Source of the DNA: Flavobacterium sp. KACC 22763 | GTDB taxonomy: Bacteria; Bacteroidota; Bacteroidia; Flavobacteriales; Flavobacteriaceae | NCBI RefSeq assembly: GCF_028736155.1 | Contig: NZ_CP117879.1 | Span: 186,001 to 250,000, forward strand | Length of the DNA stretch: 64,000 nucleotides | Reading direction: 5' to 3' | Shown: one piece after another, positions 28,906 to 37,678 of the stretch | Numbering within the stretch: the first letter of the stretch is position 1 | Layout: the number at the start of each line of letters is the position of its first letter | Translations under genes and position numbers: made by a program | Notes under the pieces: generated by a model | What the model was told of the DNA's origin: nothing | Databases searched by the model: none | Seen by the model: only the letters and a program-made list of their open reading frames with translations

Positions 28906-29832
28906 ATGAAAAAAATAATACTCCTTATAAATTTTCTTTTCTGTTTATCCGTTTCTGCCCAGCAAGATCCAGAATACACGCATTATATGTACAATATGAG
29001 TGTTGTCAATCCTGCTTACGCAACAGGTGTTCCTGCCATGATGAATTTTGGAGGATTATACAGAACACAATGGGTAGGCGCTTATGGTGCTCCAAAAACA
29101 TTTACGTTTTTTGGACATACAGCAATCAACGATAAAATAGAAGCTGGAATCTCTTTTATTTCAGATGATATTGGAGATGGAGCTAAAAAAGAAAATAATG
29201 TTTATGCCGATTTTGCCTATGTTCTAAAGTTAGGCGGAAAAAATAAACTATCGTTGGGTTTAAAAGCAGGATTTTCATCCATGCAAACCAATTTTAACGG
29301 ATTTCGTTTTACAGATCCTCAGACAGATTATGCTTTTTCAGAAAACATCAATGCAACAAAGCCAAATATTGGAGTAGGAGCCTATTATTTTAGAGATAAT
29401 CTTTATGTTGGATTATCTGCACCCAATTTGCTGAAATCAAAATATATTGAAGAGAAATCTGGGGTGAATGCTTTTGGTTCTGAAGAAATACACACTTTTT
29501 TAACGGCTGGTTATGTTTTTCAAGTTAGCGATAAGGTGAAATTGAAACCAGCATTTATGTCAAAATTTGTAAAAGGTGCCCCGATTACTTTAGATGTTAC
29601 GGCCAATGTTTTGTATAATGAAAAATTTGAATTTGGTGCCGCCTACAGAATTGATGATTCGGTAAGTGCTTTATTCAATATTAATGTCACGCCGACATTG
29701 AGAGTAGGATATGCTTACGATTATACACTCACGAACTTTGGTCAGTTTAATTCTGGAACACACGAAATCATGCTACTGTTCGATCTCGACTTGTTAGGAA
29801 AAGGATTTGATAAATCACCAAGATTCTTTTAA
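28906..29832 (+). CDS. PorP/SprF family outer-membrane protein
   Basis: A 308-residue barrel with a signal peptide (ending SVSAQ) and the family opening QDPEYTHYMYNMSVVNPAYA, then YRTQWVGAYGAPKT. SprF-type proteins act with the type IX secretion system in delivery or surface attachment of a cognate adhesin; the cognate is most likely the gene 30 bases upstream. The next gene overlaps or abuts (start at 29834), so the three genes form one operon. Confidence 0.93.
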   Translation: MKKIILLINFLFCLSVSAQQDPEYTHYMYNMSVVNPAYATGVPAMMNFGGLYRTQWVGAYGAPKTFTFFGHTAINDKIEAGISFISDDIGDGAKKENNVYADFAYVLKLGGKNKLSLGLKAGFSSMQTNFNGFRFTDPQTDYAFSENINATKPNIGVGAYYFRDNLYVGLSAPNLLKSKYIEEKSGVNAFGSEEIHTFLTAGYVFQVSDKVKLKPAFMSKFVKGAPITLDVTANVLYNEKFEFGAAYRIDDSVSALFNINVTPTLRVGYAYDYTLTNFGQFNSGTHEIMLLFDLDLLGKGFDKSPRFF

Positions 29833-29833
29833 G

Positions 29834-31972
29834 ATGAAAAATATGAAAAAATTACTCGTTATTATATTCGTATTTTCAATACAGTTTATAAAGGCACAGG
29901 ATCAGGAATTGATTAGAGCAAAACGTTTTTTTGATAAAACGTATTACAGCGAAGCCATTATTTTATATCAAAAATTAGCTGACGAAAGACCTTCACAAGA
30001 AGTAATTAAAAACTTGGCTGATTCTTATTTCTATACCAATGATTTAGTCAAAGCACAGCGTTATTATCGTCTGTTGGTTTCAAATTACAGCAATAATTTA
30101 GATCGAGAATATTATTTTAGATATGCTCAGACTTTAAAAGCGACTAATAGTACTGATGATGCAAATGCCAATTTAAAAGAGTATTATGCAAAATCATCCA
30201 ATTCTGAAGATCTTGCCAATTTTGAAAAAGAACTAAAAACCTTAGAAAACGTTACTGCAATCGGTAAACGTTTTGAGATTAAAAACCTTGTGATAAATAC
30301 GCCAAATTCAGAGTTTGGAGCGGTTAAATACAAAGAAAATCTAGTTTTTGCAGGTGTTAAATTGAAGCCTGGTTTATTCGATAAAAAGTTTAAATGGGAT
30401 AACGAAACTTATTTGAATTTGGTTTCAATTCCTTTAAAAAACATCAATTCAGCAGATTCCATTGTTCATTATTTTGCGAAAGAATTAAAAACCGGAATGC
30501 ACGAATCGAATGCTGTTTTTACAAAAGATGGTAAAACGATGTATTTTACACGAAACAATTCTAAAAATGGCAAGAAGAAAAAAGATGAAAAGAAAATCTC
30601 GAATCTTCAGATTTTTAAAGCAGAATGGGTAGAAGGAAAATGGACCAATATTACATCGCTTCCATTCAACAGTCCAAATTATTCTGTTGAGCATCCCGCT
30701 TTGAGTGCCGATGAAAAAATCTTGTATTTTGCTTCGGATATGCCAGGGTCTTTAGGCTCGTTTGATATTTATTCGGTAAATATAAATAAAGGAGCATTTG
30801 ATACACCGAAGAATTTAGGGGCACAAATTAATACCGATAAGAGAGAACAGTTTCCTTTTGCTTCGGCAGATAATAAATTATATTTTTCTTCAGACGGACA
30901 TTTAGGATACGGATCTTTAGATGTTTTCGTTTCTGAAATAAGCGGAAATGACTATTCGAAACCAGTAAATGTTGGACTTCCGTTAAATTCTAATTTAGAC
31001 GATTTTGCGTTTAATATCGATTCTAATACCAAAGAAGGATTTTTCTCGTCGAATAGAGAAGGAGGAAAGGGAAGCGACGATATTTATCAATTCAAAGAAA
31101 TAAAAGATTTGATTGTTGAAGATTGTAAGCAGTTTATTGCTGGAACGATTACAGATATTGATACACAATTGGCTCTAGAAAATGCGACAGTATTATTGCA
31201 AGATTCAGATAACAAAACTTTAAACACCATTACAACTTCTGCTGACGGAAAATTCAGTTTTACGGTTGCTTGTGAGGCTTCTTATAAAATAAGCGCATTC
31301 AAAGAAAATTATACTAATGCTTCTAAAATACTGACTTTAGACAAAACAAGAGATAAAGTAAATGACGGTTCTTTGGCTTTGAGATCTCTAGACGCTATTA
31401 AAAAAGAAGAAAAGCAGATTGCTGAAAATAAAAGAAAGCAGGAAATTATTATTGAAGAAGAAAACAAGAAAAAAGAAGCTTTGGCAGCAATTGAATTAAA
31501 AGAAAAAGAGAAAAAAGCCAAAGAAGCGGCTATCGTTGCAGCTGAAGTTAGAAAGAATGAAAAAGTAAAAGAGATTTTAGCAAAAGAAAAAGATGTTGTA
31601 AAAGATAAAGACCGTTTGATCATTAAAACAGACCCGATTTACTTCGATTATGATTTGTGGTACATTCGAAAAGAATCAAAAGTGATTTTAGGCAGAGTGG
31701 TTGAATTAATGAAAAAATATCCTAGTATGGTAATCGAAATTGGATCGCATACCGATTCAAGAGGAAATGAAAAATACAATGCCGATTTATCTCAGAAAAG
31801 AGCAAACTCAACTAGAGAGTTTATTATTCAATCTGGAATTGAAGCCAAAAGAGTTTCTGCAAAAGGTTATGGAGAATCGGTTCCAATTATAAAATGTAAA
31901 ACTGATGAATCGTGCTCTGAAGAAGAACATGAATTGAACAGAAGATCTGAATTTGTAATCAAAAATTTATAA
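29834..31972 (+). CDS. OmpA-family protein with TPR, PD40 and regulatory-like domains
   Basis: A 712-residue envelope protein: signal peptide (MKNMKKLLVIIFVFSIQFIKAQ), TPR-like helices (about 30-130), PD40/WD-like repeats (about 280-400: AAxD-type words such as HPALSADEKILYFASD and FPFASADNKLYFSSD), a CarboxypepD-regulatory-like beta domain (about 425-500), a Lys/Glu-rich coiled coil (about 510-590) and a C-terminal OmpA peptidoglycan-binding domain (GSHTDSRGNEKYNADLSQKR). Such proteins tie T9SS-linked outer-membrane complexes to peptidoglycan. A TTG start at 29807 would overlap sprF; the ATG at 29834 is preferred because it begins the signal peptide. Confidence 0.92.
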   Translation: MKNMKKLLVIIFVFSIQFIKAQDQELIRAKRFFDKTYYSEAIILYQKLADERPSQEVIKNLADSYFYTNDLVKAQRYYRLLVSNYSNNLDREYYFRYAQTLKATNSTDDANANLKEYYAKSSNSEDLANFEKELKTLENVTAIGKRFEIKNLVINTPNSEFGAVKYKENLVFAGVKLKPGLFDKKFKWDNETYLNLVSIPLKNINSADSIVHYFAKELKTGMHESNAVFTKDGKTMYFTRNNSKNGKKKKDEKKISNLQIFKAEWVEGKWTNITSLPFNSPNYSVEHPALSADEKILYFASDMPGSLGSFDIYSVNINKGAFDTPKNLGAQINTDKREQFPFASADNKLYFSSDGHLGYGSLDVFVSEISGNDYSKPVNVGLPLNSNLDDFAFNIDSNTKEGFFSSNREGGKGSDDIYQFKEIKDLIVEDCKQFIAGTITDIDTQLALENATVLLQDSDNKTLNTITTSADGKFSFTVACEASYKISAFKENYTNASKILTLDKTRDKVNDGSLALRSLDAIKKEEKQIAENKRKQEIIIEEENKKKEALAAIELKEKEKKAKEAAIVAAEVRKNEKVKEILAKEKDVVKDKDRLIIKTDPIYFDYDLWYIRKESKVILGRVVELMKKYPSMVIEIGSHTDSRGNEKYNADLSQKRANSTREFIIQSGIEAKRVSAKGYGESVPIIKCKTDESCSEEEHELNRRSEFVIKNL

Positions 31973-32009
31973 AATTATCCTTTTGAGTTAAATGAAATAA
32001 AATTTACTC

Positions 32010-32143
32010 TAACACATAGAAACATAGATTTTTATTGTTTCTGTTAAAGGATGTAGAAAAAGCTAGCTTTAACACATGGCTATGTGTATTGAAATTAGTG
32101 AAACGCCTTTTAAAGTTTACTAAGACTATGTTTCTATGTGTTA
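32010..32143. repeat. Inverted repeat 'taacacatagaaacatag'
   Basis: The arms 32010-32027 and 32126-32143 are exact complements over 18 bases. The inner part holds another palindromic copy of the word (acacatggctatgtgt, from about 32070). It lies between the OmpA-family operon and the next lipoprotein gene; no ORF is present. Confidence 0.8.
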
Positions 32144-32232
32144 AAATTAATTTTACCAACTGATTAAAATTATTAATGAAATAAAATCTTTTTTCTTTAA
32201 TTTTATAGTTATATCAATAAAATGAAAATAGT

Positions 32233-32715
32233 ATGAGAAATCTAACCTTATCTTGTTTGCTTTTATCCTTCATCGGATTGCAAAGCTGTAAAAATGAAGA
32301 AAAACAAAAAGCCGTTGAAGCTGCAAAAGCAGAAGGAGAAACAGTAGTAAGCACTGCATGCTACAAAGCAATTTATGAAAAGGATACAATAGATTTAAAA
32401 TTGAATACTTTAAAAAACGGAAAATTATCTGGAGATATGATTATGAGAGTGGCGCCTTCAACTGTTAGAACAGGAGAAGTTGCAGGAGAGTTTCATGGTG
32501 ATACGCTGTTTGTAGATTATACTTTTAAAGACAATGTAAACGGAGAAAAAACATTCAAGAATCCGATGGCGCTTTTAAAACGTAACAATCAGCTTATTTT
32601 AGGAAACGGAACCATGCAGACTACAATGGGAGTTACTTATTTAGTAAAAGACAAGCCAATTGATTTTGAAAGCGTAAAGTACAAATTTGATACTGCTGAA
32701 TGCGCTTCTAAGTAA
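32233..32715 (+). CDS. Hypothetical lipoprotein
   Basis: A 160-residue protein with a lipoprotein signal peptide: hydrophobic stretch then LQSC with the lipobox cysteine at about residue 19, followed by an acidic-lysine linker. The mature part is beta-rich (GDMIMRVAPSTVRTGEVAGE ...), similar in pattern to small Bacteroidota periplasmic or surface lipoproteins. No family or function is recognised. Confidence 0.75.
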   Translation: MRNLTLSCLLLSFIGLQSCKNEEKQKAVEAAKAEGETVVSTACYKAIYEKDTIDLKLNTLKNGKLSGDMIMRVAPSTVRTGEVAGEFHGDTLFVDYTFKDNVNGEKTFKNPMALLKRNNQLILGNGTMQTTMGVTYLVKDKPIDFESVKYKFDTAECASK

Positions 32716-32770
32716 ATAAAGAAGCAAGATTTGAGAAGCAAGACGTTTCTTTTTTCTTTTTAAAAATAAG

Positions 32771-32800
32771 AAGCCGTTTCTAGATTTAGAAACGGCTTTT
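32771..32800. terminator. Bidirectional terminator between convergent genes
   Basis: The perfect stem aagccgtttct / agaaacggctt with a six-base loop is followed by TTTTGTTATTTT and preceded by A-rich sequence. Confidence 0.8.
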
Positions 32801-32823
32801 GTTATTTTAAGATTTTTAAATTC

Positions 32824-33204
32824 TTATTGAACTTCACCCTTAATTTTAAGAGCTACTCTTCCGTCAGGATAATTTACTGCATTTGTTTCAACAGTAATTG
32901 TTTTACGAATAGGTCCTGCGACCATATTATATTTTACATCGATTTTTCCTTTTTTGCCCGGCAAAATTGCTGCCGCAGGTTTTGTTACAATGATTGAACT
33001 TACTGTAGATTCTGCACCTGTAATTAATAATGGAGCATCTCCAGTGTTGGTAAATTCAAAGGAACGAAGTCCATTGTCACTTTTAGAAATTTTTCCATAA
33101 TCAATTGTATTATCAGGGGCTGCAAATTCAATTTTTGGGCCATTTTGCGCATAACTTATTGCACTAAACAATAAGACTGCAATAAAAGAGGCTGCATTTT
33201 TCAT
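32824..33204 (-). CDS. DUF1573 domain protein
   Basis: A 126-residue secreted protein with a signal peptide (ending SYAQ) and one Ig-like DUF1573 domain: IDYGKISKSDNGLRSFEFTN, GDAPLLITGA, PGKKGKIDVKYN are the usual family phrases. These ASH-like domains are very common in Bacteroidota and of unknown role. Confidence 0.88.
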   Translation of the reverse strand: MKNAASFIAVLLFSAISYAQNGPKIEFAAPDNTIDYGKISKSDNGLRSFEFTNTGDAPLLITGAESTVSSIIVTKPAAAILPGKKGKIDVKYNMVAGPIRKTITVETNAVNYPDGRVALKIKGEVQ

Positions 33205-33294
33205 ATGAAATCTTTTTTTAATTGTAAGTAAATATACATTCTTTTAATTAACACACAAATTATTATTTCTCTTTTTATAGTCTACTTAATTATT

Positions 33295-33302
33295 TACTTT
33301 TG
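33295..33302 (+). promoter_or_regulatory. Possible valS promoter -7 element
   Basis: TACTTTTG matches TAnnTTTG. No clear -33 TTG is seen. If used, the valS mRNA would carry a leader of about 180 bases that contains the inverted repeat at 33338-33482. Confidence 0.3.
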
Positions 33303-33337
33303 CTGTCAGTTATAAATACAAAAATTGAACCATTTTT

Positions 33338-33482
33338 TTGTTTAACTGTTTAATCGTTTATTTGTTTAATCGTTGAGATTGAATTATAAATGATCTTTTT
33401 GAAAACAGAAAATAAGAAAATGAATTAATTAAAGTCCAATGATCAAAACCGATTAAACGGTTAAACAAATAAACGATTAAAC
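33338..33482. repeat. Inverted repeat 'gtttaatcgtttatttgttt' before valS
   Basis: A left arm (33348-33371) and a right arm (33460-33482) are complementary over about 22-24 bases. Both arms are built of repeated GTTTAATC/GTTTATTT words, and the right arm ends eight bases before the valS start codon. Confidence 0.8.
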
Positions 33483-33490
33483 ATATATAA

Positions 33491-36124
33491 ATGACAATTC
33501 CAGCACAATTTGACGCTAAGACGATTGAGAGTAAATGGTATGATTACTGGATGAAAAACAACTATTTTCATTCAGAACCAGATCATAGAACACCGTACAC
33601 CATTGTAATCCCGCCGCCAAACGTCACTGGAGTCCTTCACATGGGACATATGTTGAATAATACGATTCAGGATGTTTTAATTCGTAGAGCGCGTCTTAAA
33701 GGTTTCAACGCTTGTTGGGTACCAGGAACAGACCACGCATCTATTGCTACTGAAGCAAAAGTGGTAGCTAAATTAAAAGCAGAAGGAATCAATAAAAACG
33801 ATTTGACCCGCGAAGAATTCCTAAAACATGCTTGGGAATGGACAGATAAATATGGCGGAACAATCTTAGAACAACTTAAGAAATTAGGTGCTTCTTGCGA
33901 TTGGGAGCGTACCAAATTTACAATGGATCCAGATATGTCTGCATCTGTAATTAAATCGTTTGTAGATTTATACAACAAAGGATTAATCTACAGAGGATAC
34001 CGTATGGTAAACTGGGATCCAGAAGCAAAAACTACTCTTTCTGATGAAGAAGTAATTTACGAAGAACAGCAAGGAAAATTATTTTTCTTAAAATATAAAA
34101 TCGAAGGTTCGGAAGATTTCTTGACGATTGCTACAACACGTCCGGAAACTATTTTTGGAGACACTGCAATCTGTATCAATCCGAACGACGAACGTTTTAC
34201 ACATTTAAAAGGTAAAAAAGCGATCGTTCCAATCTGCGGAAGAGTAATCCCAATTATTGAAGACGAATATGTAGATGTAGAATTCGGAACAGGATGTTTG
34301 AAAGTAACGCCTGCGCACGATATGAACGATAAAACATTAGGTGAAAAACACAATCTTGAAATCGTTGATATTTTTAACGAAGATGCGACATTAAACAGTT
34401 TCGGATTACATTATCAAGGAAAAGACCGTTTTGTGGTTCGTACCGAAATTGCAAAAGAACTAGAAGAAATTGGAGCTTTAGCAAAAACAGAAATCCACTT
34501 AAACAAAGTAGGAACTTCTGAAAGAACCAAAGCGGTAATCGAACCAAGATTATCTGACCAATGGTTCTTGAAAATGGAAGAATTGGTAAAACCAGCAATT
34601 AAGTCAGTTTTAGAAACAGGAGATATTAAATTACATCCAAAACGTTTCGAAAACACTTACGCGCACTGGTTAAACAATATTCGCGATTGGAATATTTCTC
34701 GCCAGTTATGGTGGGGACAACAAATTCCAGCGTATTATTATGGAGACGGAAAAGAAGATTTCGTAGTTGCTGAAAACATTGAAGACGCTTTAGCTTTAGC
34801 AAAAGAAAAAACCAACAACCAACAACTAACAACCGACAACTTAAAACAAGATGTTGACGCATTAGACACTTGGTTCTCATCTTGGTTATGGCCAATGTCT
34901 GTTTTCGGCGGAATCATGGATCCAGAAAGTCCAGATTTTAAATATTATTATCCAACAAACGACTTGGTAACAGGCCCGGATATTTTATTTTTCTGGGTTG
35001 CGAGAATGATTATTGCTGGTTACGAATATGCAGGAGAAAAACCATTTACAAATGTATATTTAACTGGTTTAGTTCGTGATAAACAACGCCGTAAAATGTC
35101 TAAATCATTAGGAAATTCTCCTGATCCTTTAGACTTGATCGATAAATTTAGTGCAGATGGTGTTCGTGTAGGATTGCTTTTAAGTGCTTCTGCAGGAAAC
35201 GACATTATGTTTGATGAAGAATTGTGCAGTCAAGGAAAAGCGTTTTCTAACAAAATCTGGAATGCTTTCAAATTGATTAAAGGTTGGGAAGTTTCAGAAA
35301 CTATCGCACAGCCAGAATCATCAAAAGTGGCAATCGAATGGTACGAAGCTAAATTACAGCAAACTTTGGTTGATATTGAAGATAATTTCGAGAAATACAG
35401 AATTTCAGATTCATTGATGGCGATCTACAAATTGGTTTGGGATGACTTCTGTTCTTGGTTCTTAGAAATGATTAAACCAGCTTACCAACAGCCAATTGAC
35501 AGCGTAACTTTCGCGAAAGCGATCGAAATGTTAGAAAACAACTTGAAGTTATTGCATCCGTTTATGCCTTTCTTGACAGAGGAAATTTGGCAGTTAATTG
35601 CTGAAAGATCTCCAGAAGAAGCTTTAATTGTTTCGACTTGGCCAGAAGTAAAACCGTTTGATGCAAAATTAATTGCTGATTTTGAAAATTCAATTGAAGT
35701 AATTTCTGGAATCAGAACCATCAGAAAAGACAAAAATATTCCGTTTAAAGACGCAATCGAATTAAAAGGAATCAACAGCGAAAATGTTTCTACTTATTTT
35801 GATTCAATTATAACGAAATTAGGAAATGTTTCTGCTTTCGAATATGTTTCAGAAAAAGTTGATGGCGCATTGTCTTTCCGTGTAAAATCAAATGAATATT
35901 TCATTCCAATTACAGGAAATATTGACGTTGAAGCTGAAATCGCAAAACTGACAGAAGAATTGAATTATACAAAAGGATTCTTGAAATCTGTTGAAGCGAA
36001 ACTTTCTAACGAGAAATTCGTAAACGGAGCTCCAGAGAAAGTTCTTAATTTAGAAAAACAAAAACAAGCCGATGCTTTAGCAAAAATTGCTACAATCGAG
36101 CAGAGTTTGGCTGGTTTGAAATAA
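33491..36124 (+). CDS. valS: Valyl-tRNA synthetase
   Basis: An 877-residue class I synthetase that charges tRNA-Val and edits threonine. HIGH is HMGH at 50-53 (PPPNVTGVLHMGHML); the editing domain follows; DALDTWFSSWLWP and KMSKS at 535-539 complete the active site; the C-terminus has the ValRS coiled-coil arm. At about residues 440-450 an Asn/Gln/Thr-rich stretch (KTNNQQLTTDN) is encoded by near-tandem AAC/CAAC words that look like intergenic repeat sequence in frame. Confidence 0.97.
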   Translation: MTIPAQFDAKTIESKWYDYWMKNNYFHSEPDHRTPYTIVIPPPNVTGVLHMGHMLNNTIQDVLIRRARLKGFNACWVPGTDHASIATEAKVVAKLKAEGINKNDLTREEFLKHAWEWTDKYGGTILEQLKKLGASCDWERTKFTMDPDMSASVIKSFVDLYNKGLIYRGYRMVNWDPEAKTTLSDEEVIYEEQQGKLFFLKYKIEGSEDFLTIATTRPETIFGDTAICINPNDERFTHLKGKKAIVPICGRVIPIIEDEYVDVEFGTGCLKVTPAHDMNDKTLGEKHNLEIVDIFNEDATLNSFGLHYQGKDRFVVRTEIAKELEEIGALAKTEIHLNKVGTSERTKAVIEPRLSDQWFLKMEELVKPAIKSVLETGDIKLHPKRFENTYAHWLNNIRDWNISRQLWWGQQIPAYYYGDGKEDFVVAENIEDALALAKEKTNNQQLTTDNLKQDVDALDTWFSSWLWPMSVFGGIMDPESPDFKYYYPTNDLVTGPDILFFWVARMIIAGYEYAGEKPFTNVYLTGLVRDKQRRKMSKSLGNSPDPLDLIDKFSADGVRVGLLLSASAGNDIMFDEELCSQGKAFSNKIWNAFKLIKGWEVSETIAQPESSKVAIEWYEAKLQQTLVDIEDNFEKYRISDSLMAIYKLVWDDFCSWFLEMIKPAYQQPIDSVTFAKAIEMLENNLKLLHPFMPFLTEEIWQLIAERSPEEALIVSTWPEVKPFDAKLIADFENSIEVISGIRTIRKDKNIPFKDAIELKGINSENVSTYFDSIITKLGNVSAFEYVSEKVDGALSFRVKSNEYFIPITGNIDVEAEIAKLTEELNYTKGFLKSVEAKLSNEKFVNGAPEKVLNLEKQKQADALAKIATIEQSLAGLK

Positions 36125-36153
36125 GAATCAGTTTCTGTTTAATTTATAAAATT

Positions 36154-36189
36154 AAACCCGACAGGTTTTTGAAACCTGTCGGGTTTTTT
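36154..36189. terminator. Bidirectional terminator between valS and the GyrI-like gene
   Basis: The perfect 15-bp stem aaacccgacaggttt / aaacctgtcgggttt has a short loop and T-run; its right end overlaps the stop codon of the converging gene (36188-36190). Confidence 0.9.
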
Positions 36190-36811
36190 ATTTTACAGGC
36201 TCTCTCAGTATAGTTTTTAATTTATCGGGTGCTGTTTTGCGAAAGTCTGATAAATAAATTTCATGATGAAGTCCATTTTGAAGTAGATTGTTTTGGGTAC
36301 TAAATTCTTGAATTTTTTTCAGTGTTTGAGGTTCAGTTTCAAAAGGGCCAATATGAAGAACCTGAATAACTTTGCCTTCTTCCATTTCAAAGAATTCAAT
36401 TGTTTTGGCTAATGCATTTTGTTTTTTGTTGACTGCAATGGCAATAGCTTCTTCGGTTTGTTCTTTCGTTACAAAATCGGGCATTCTAATCATAATTCTG
36501 TAATTCCATTCAGAACGAGGAATTTTCAGCGGAGCTTCATCCATTGAGATTGATGCGTATTTTTCATTATCAAAACTCCACAATGCTTCTAGTTTTGGGA
36601 CAACAAAATCGTTGTTCATGGCTTTGTGCATAAATTTAATAACATACGCCGTAGTGTATAACGCTTGAATTTTTTCTGAAAAATCTTTTCCAGAAGGATC
36701 TCCTTGGCCTGTAAGCGATATATAATTTGCTTTTGCTATATAAACAATTTCAGGAGTAGTTTTGGCCTTATAATACGTTTTGTCCGTTTTGGTTAAATCT
36801 AATTTGCTCAT
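36188..36811 (-). CDS. GyrI-like small-molecule-binding domain protein
   Basis: A 207-residue cytosolic protein with the SOUL/GyrI-like fold pattern seen in COG4832 members: YKAKTTPEIVYIAKANYISL at the start, then GDPSGKDF, ALYTTAYVIKF, and the late VIQVLHIGPFETEPQTL motif. The family often binds or hydrolyses hydrophobic small molecules; a DNA-binding domain is absent. The specific role is unknown. Confidence 0.85.
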   Translation of the reverse strand: MSKLDLTKTDKTYYKAKTTPEIVYIAKANYISLTGQGDPSGKDFSEKIQALYTTAYVIKFMHKAMNNDFVVPKLEALWSFDNEKYASISMDEAPLKIPRSEWNYRIMIRMPDFVTKEQTEEAIAIAVNKKQNALAKTIEFFEMEEGKVIQVLHIGPFETEPQTLKKIQEFSTQNNLLQNGLHHEIYLSDFRKTAPDKLKTILREPVK

Positions 36812-36899
36812 CTTTTTTGTGTTTTATAATGCAAATTAAATAGGTTAAAGTGACAAGGGTATGTCAGTAGAAATTCTGTTTTTTTACGAAATTAGTTTT

Positions 36900-37526
36900 T
36901 TAATTTTCGTAGAAATTATCTTTAATATAGAAAACGGTGTCTATAAATTGAAGTATACCATTTTCTGTTAATACATTTTCATCGTGAAGATCTTCAAGAA
37001 TAATTCCTAAATCAGGATTATAATAATCGTTGTTTTTGGTATTTAAAAAACCGTTTACAAGCATAAACTTCTTTACAAGCTCTAAGTCTGTTGGTTCAGT
37101 TGCTTTTACGAAAGGCTGTTCCACAACTGCATATAAGATATCTGCATTTTTGAAAAAGCCTAGTAAATTGTATGCTGTATCTGGAAAAAAGAAGTTGTTT
37201 AATAATAGATTATTGAAATAATCTATCCAAGAGTTATAATAAATAGAATCATTAAGTTTGATTACATGCTTCCCGTCTTTTAAATAGACTTTTTGTTCAG
37301 CTCCTTCAGAAACATAATTATCAAGATTGATATCTAAAATCCAAAGATTATATAATTCAATAAACCCTTCTAAGGTCTCTTTTTCTTGTTTTTTGAAATG
37401 CTAGAATTCTTTAGCCACTGTACTTGAGCTTTGGCTTCTTCTAAGGTAACTGGCTGCTGCTTGGATATTTGTTCCATGCTTAACTTCGCTCTTTCCTGAA
37501 ATGATAAGTTGTAATTCATGTTTCAT
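36900..37526 (-). pseudogene. Interrupted 208-codon gene with an in-frame amber codon
   Basis: Reading from ATG at 37526 gives MKHELQLIISGKSEV..., and the frame continues without shift to the stop at 36900, except for one TAG at 37401-37403 (codon 42). After the stop the text remains protein-like (LYNLWILDINLDNYVSEGAE, then DSIYYNSWIDYFNNLLLNNF, PDTAYNLLGF, NDYYNPDLGIILEDLHDENV). The later part resembles putative kinase-like 'polyvalent protein' domains known from Bacteroidota, by memory only. A single nonsense mutation, sequencing error or amber readthrough are all possible. No ATG restarts the frame soon after the stop. Confidence 0.7.
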
Positions 37527-37610
37527 AATGTTAAATGCAAAAATAGTGCATTTTATCAAAAAACAAAAAAAAAGTAAGTTTTGTATTACTTTTTTAATTC
37601 AAAACAAAAA

Positions 37611-37660
37611 TCCCGAGATTTTCTATTTCTAGAGAAACAGAAAATCTCGGGATAAAAAAA
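37611..37660 (-). terminator. Terminator of the first TonB receptor gene
   Basis: A long stem tcccgagattttct / agaaaatctcggga (37611-37624 with 37639-37652) with an inner atttct/agaaac pair; A-runs and T-runs on both sides. It lies about 20 bases after the stop at 37679. Confidence 0.85.
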
Positions 37661-37678
37661 AACATCTAATTCAATATT

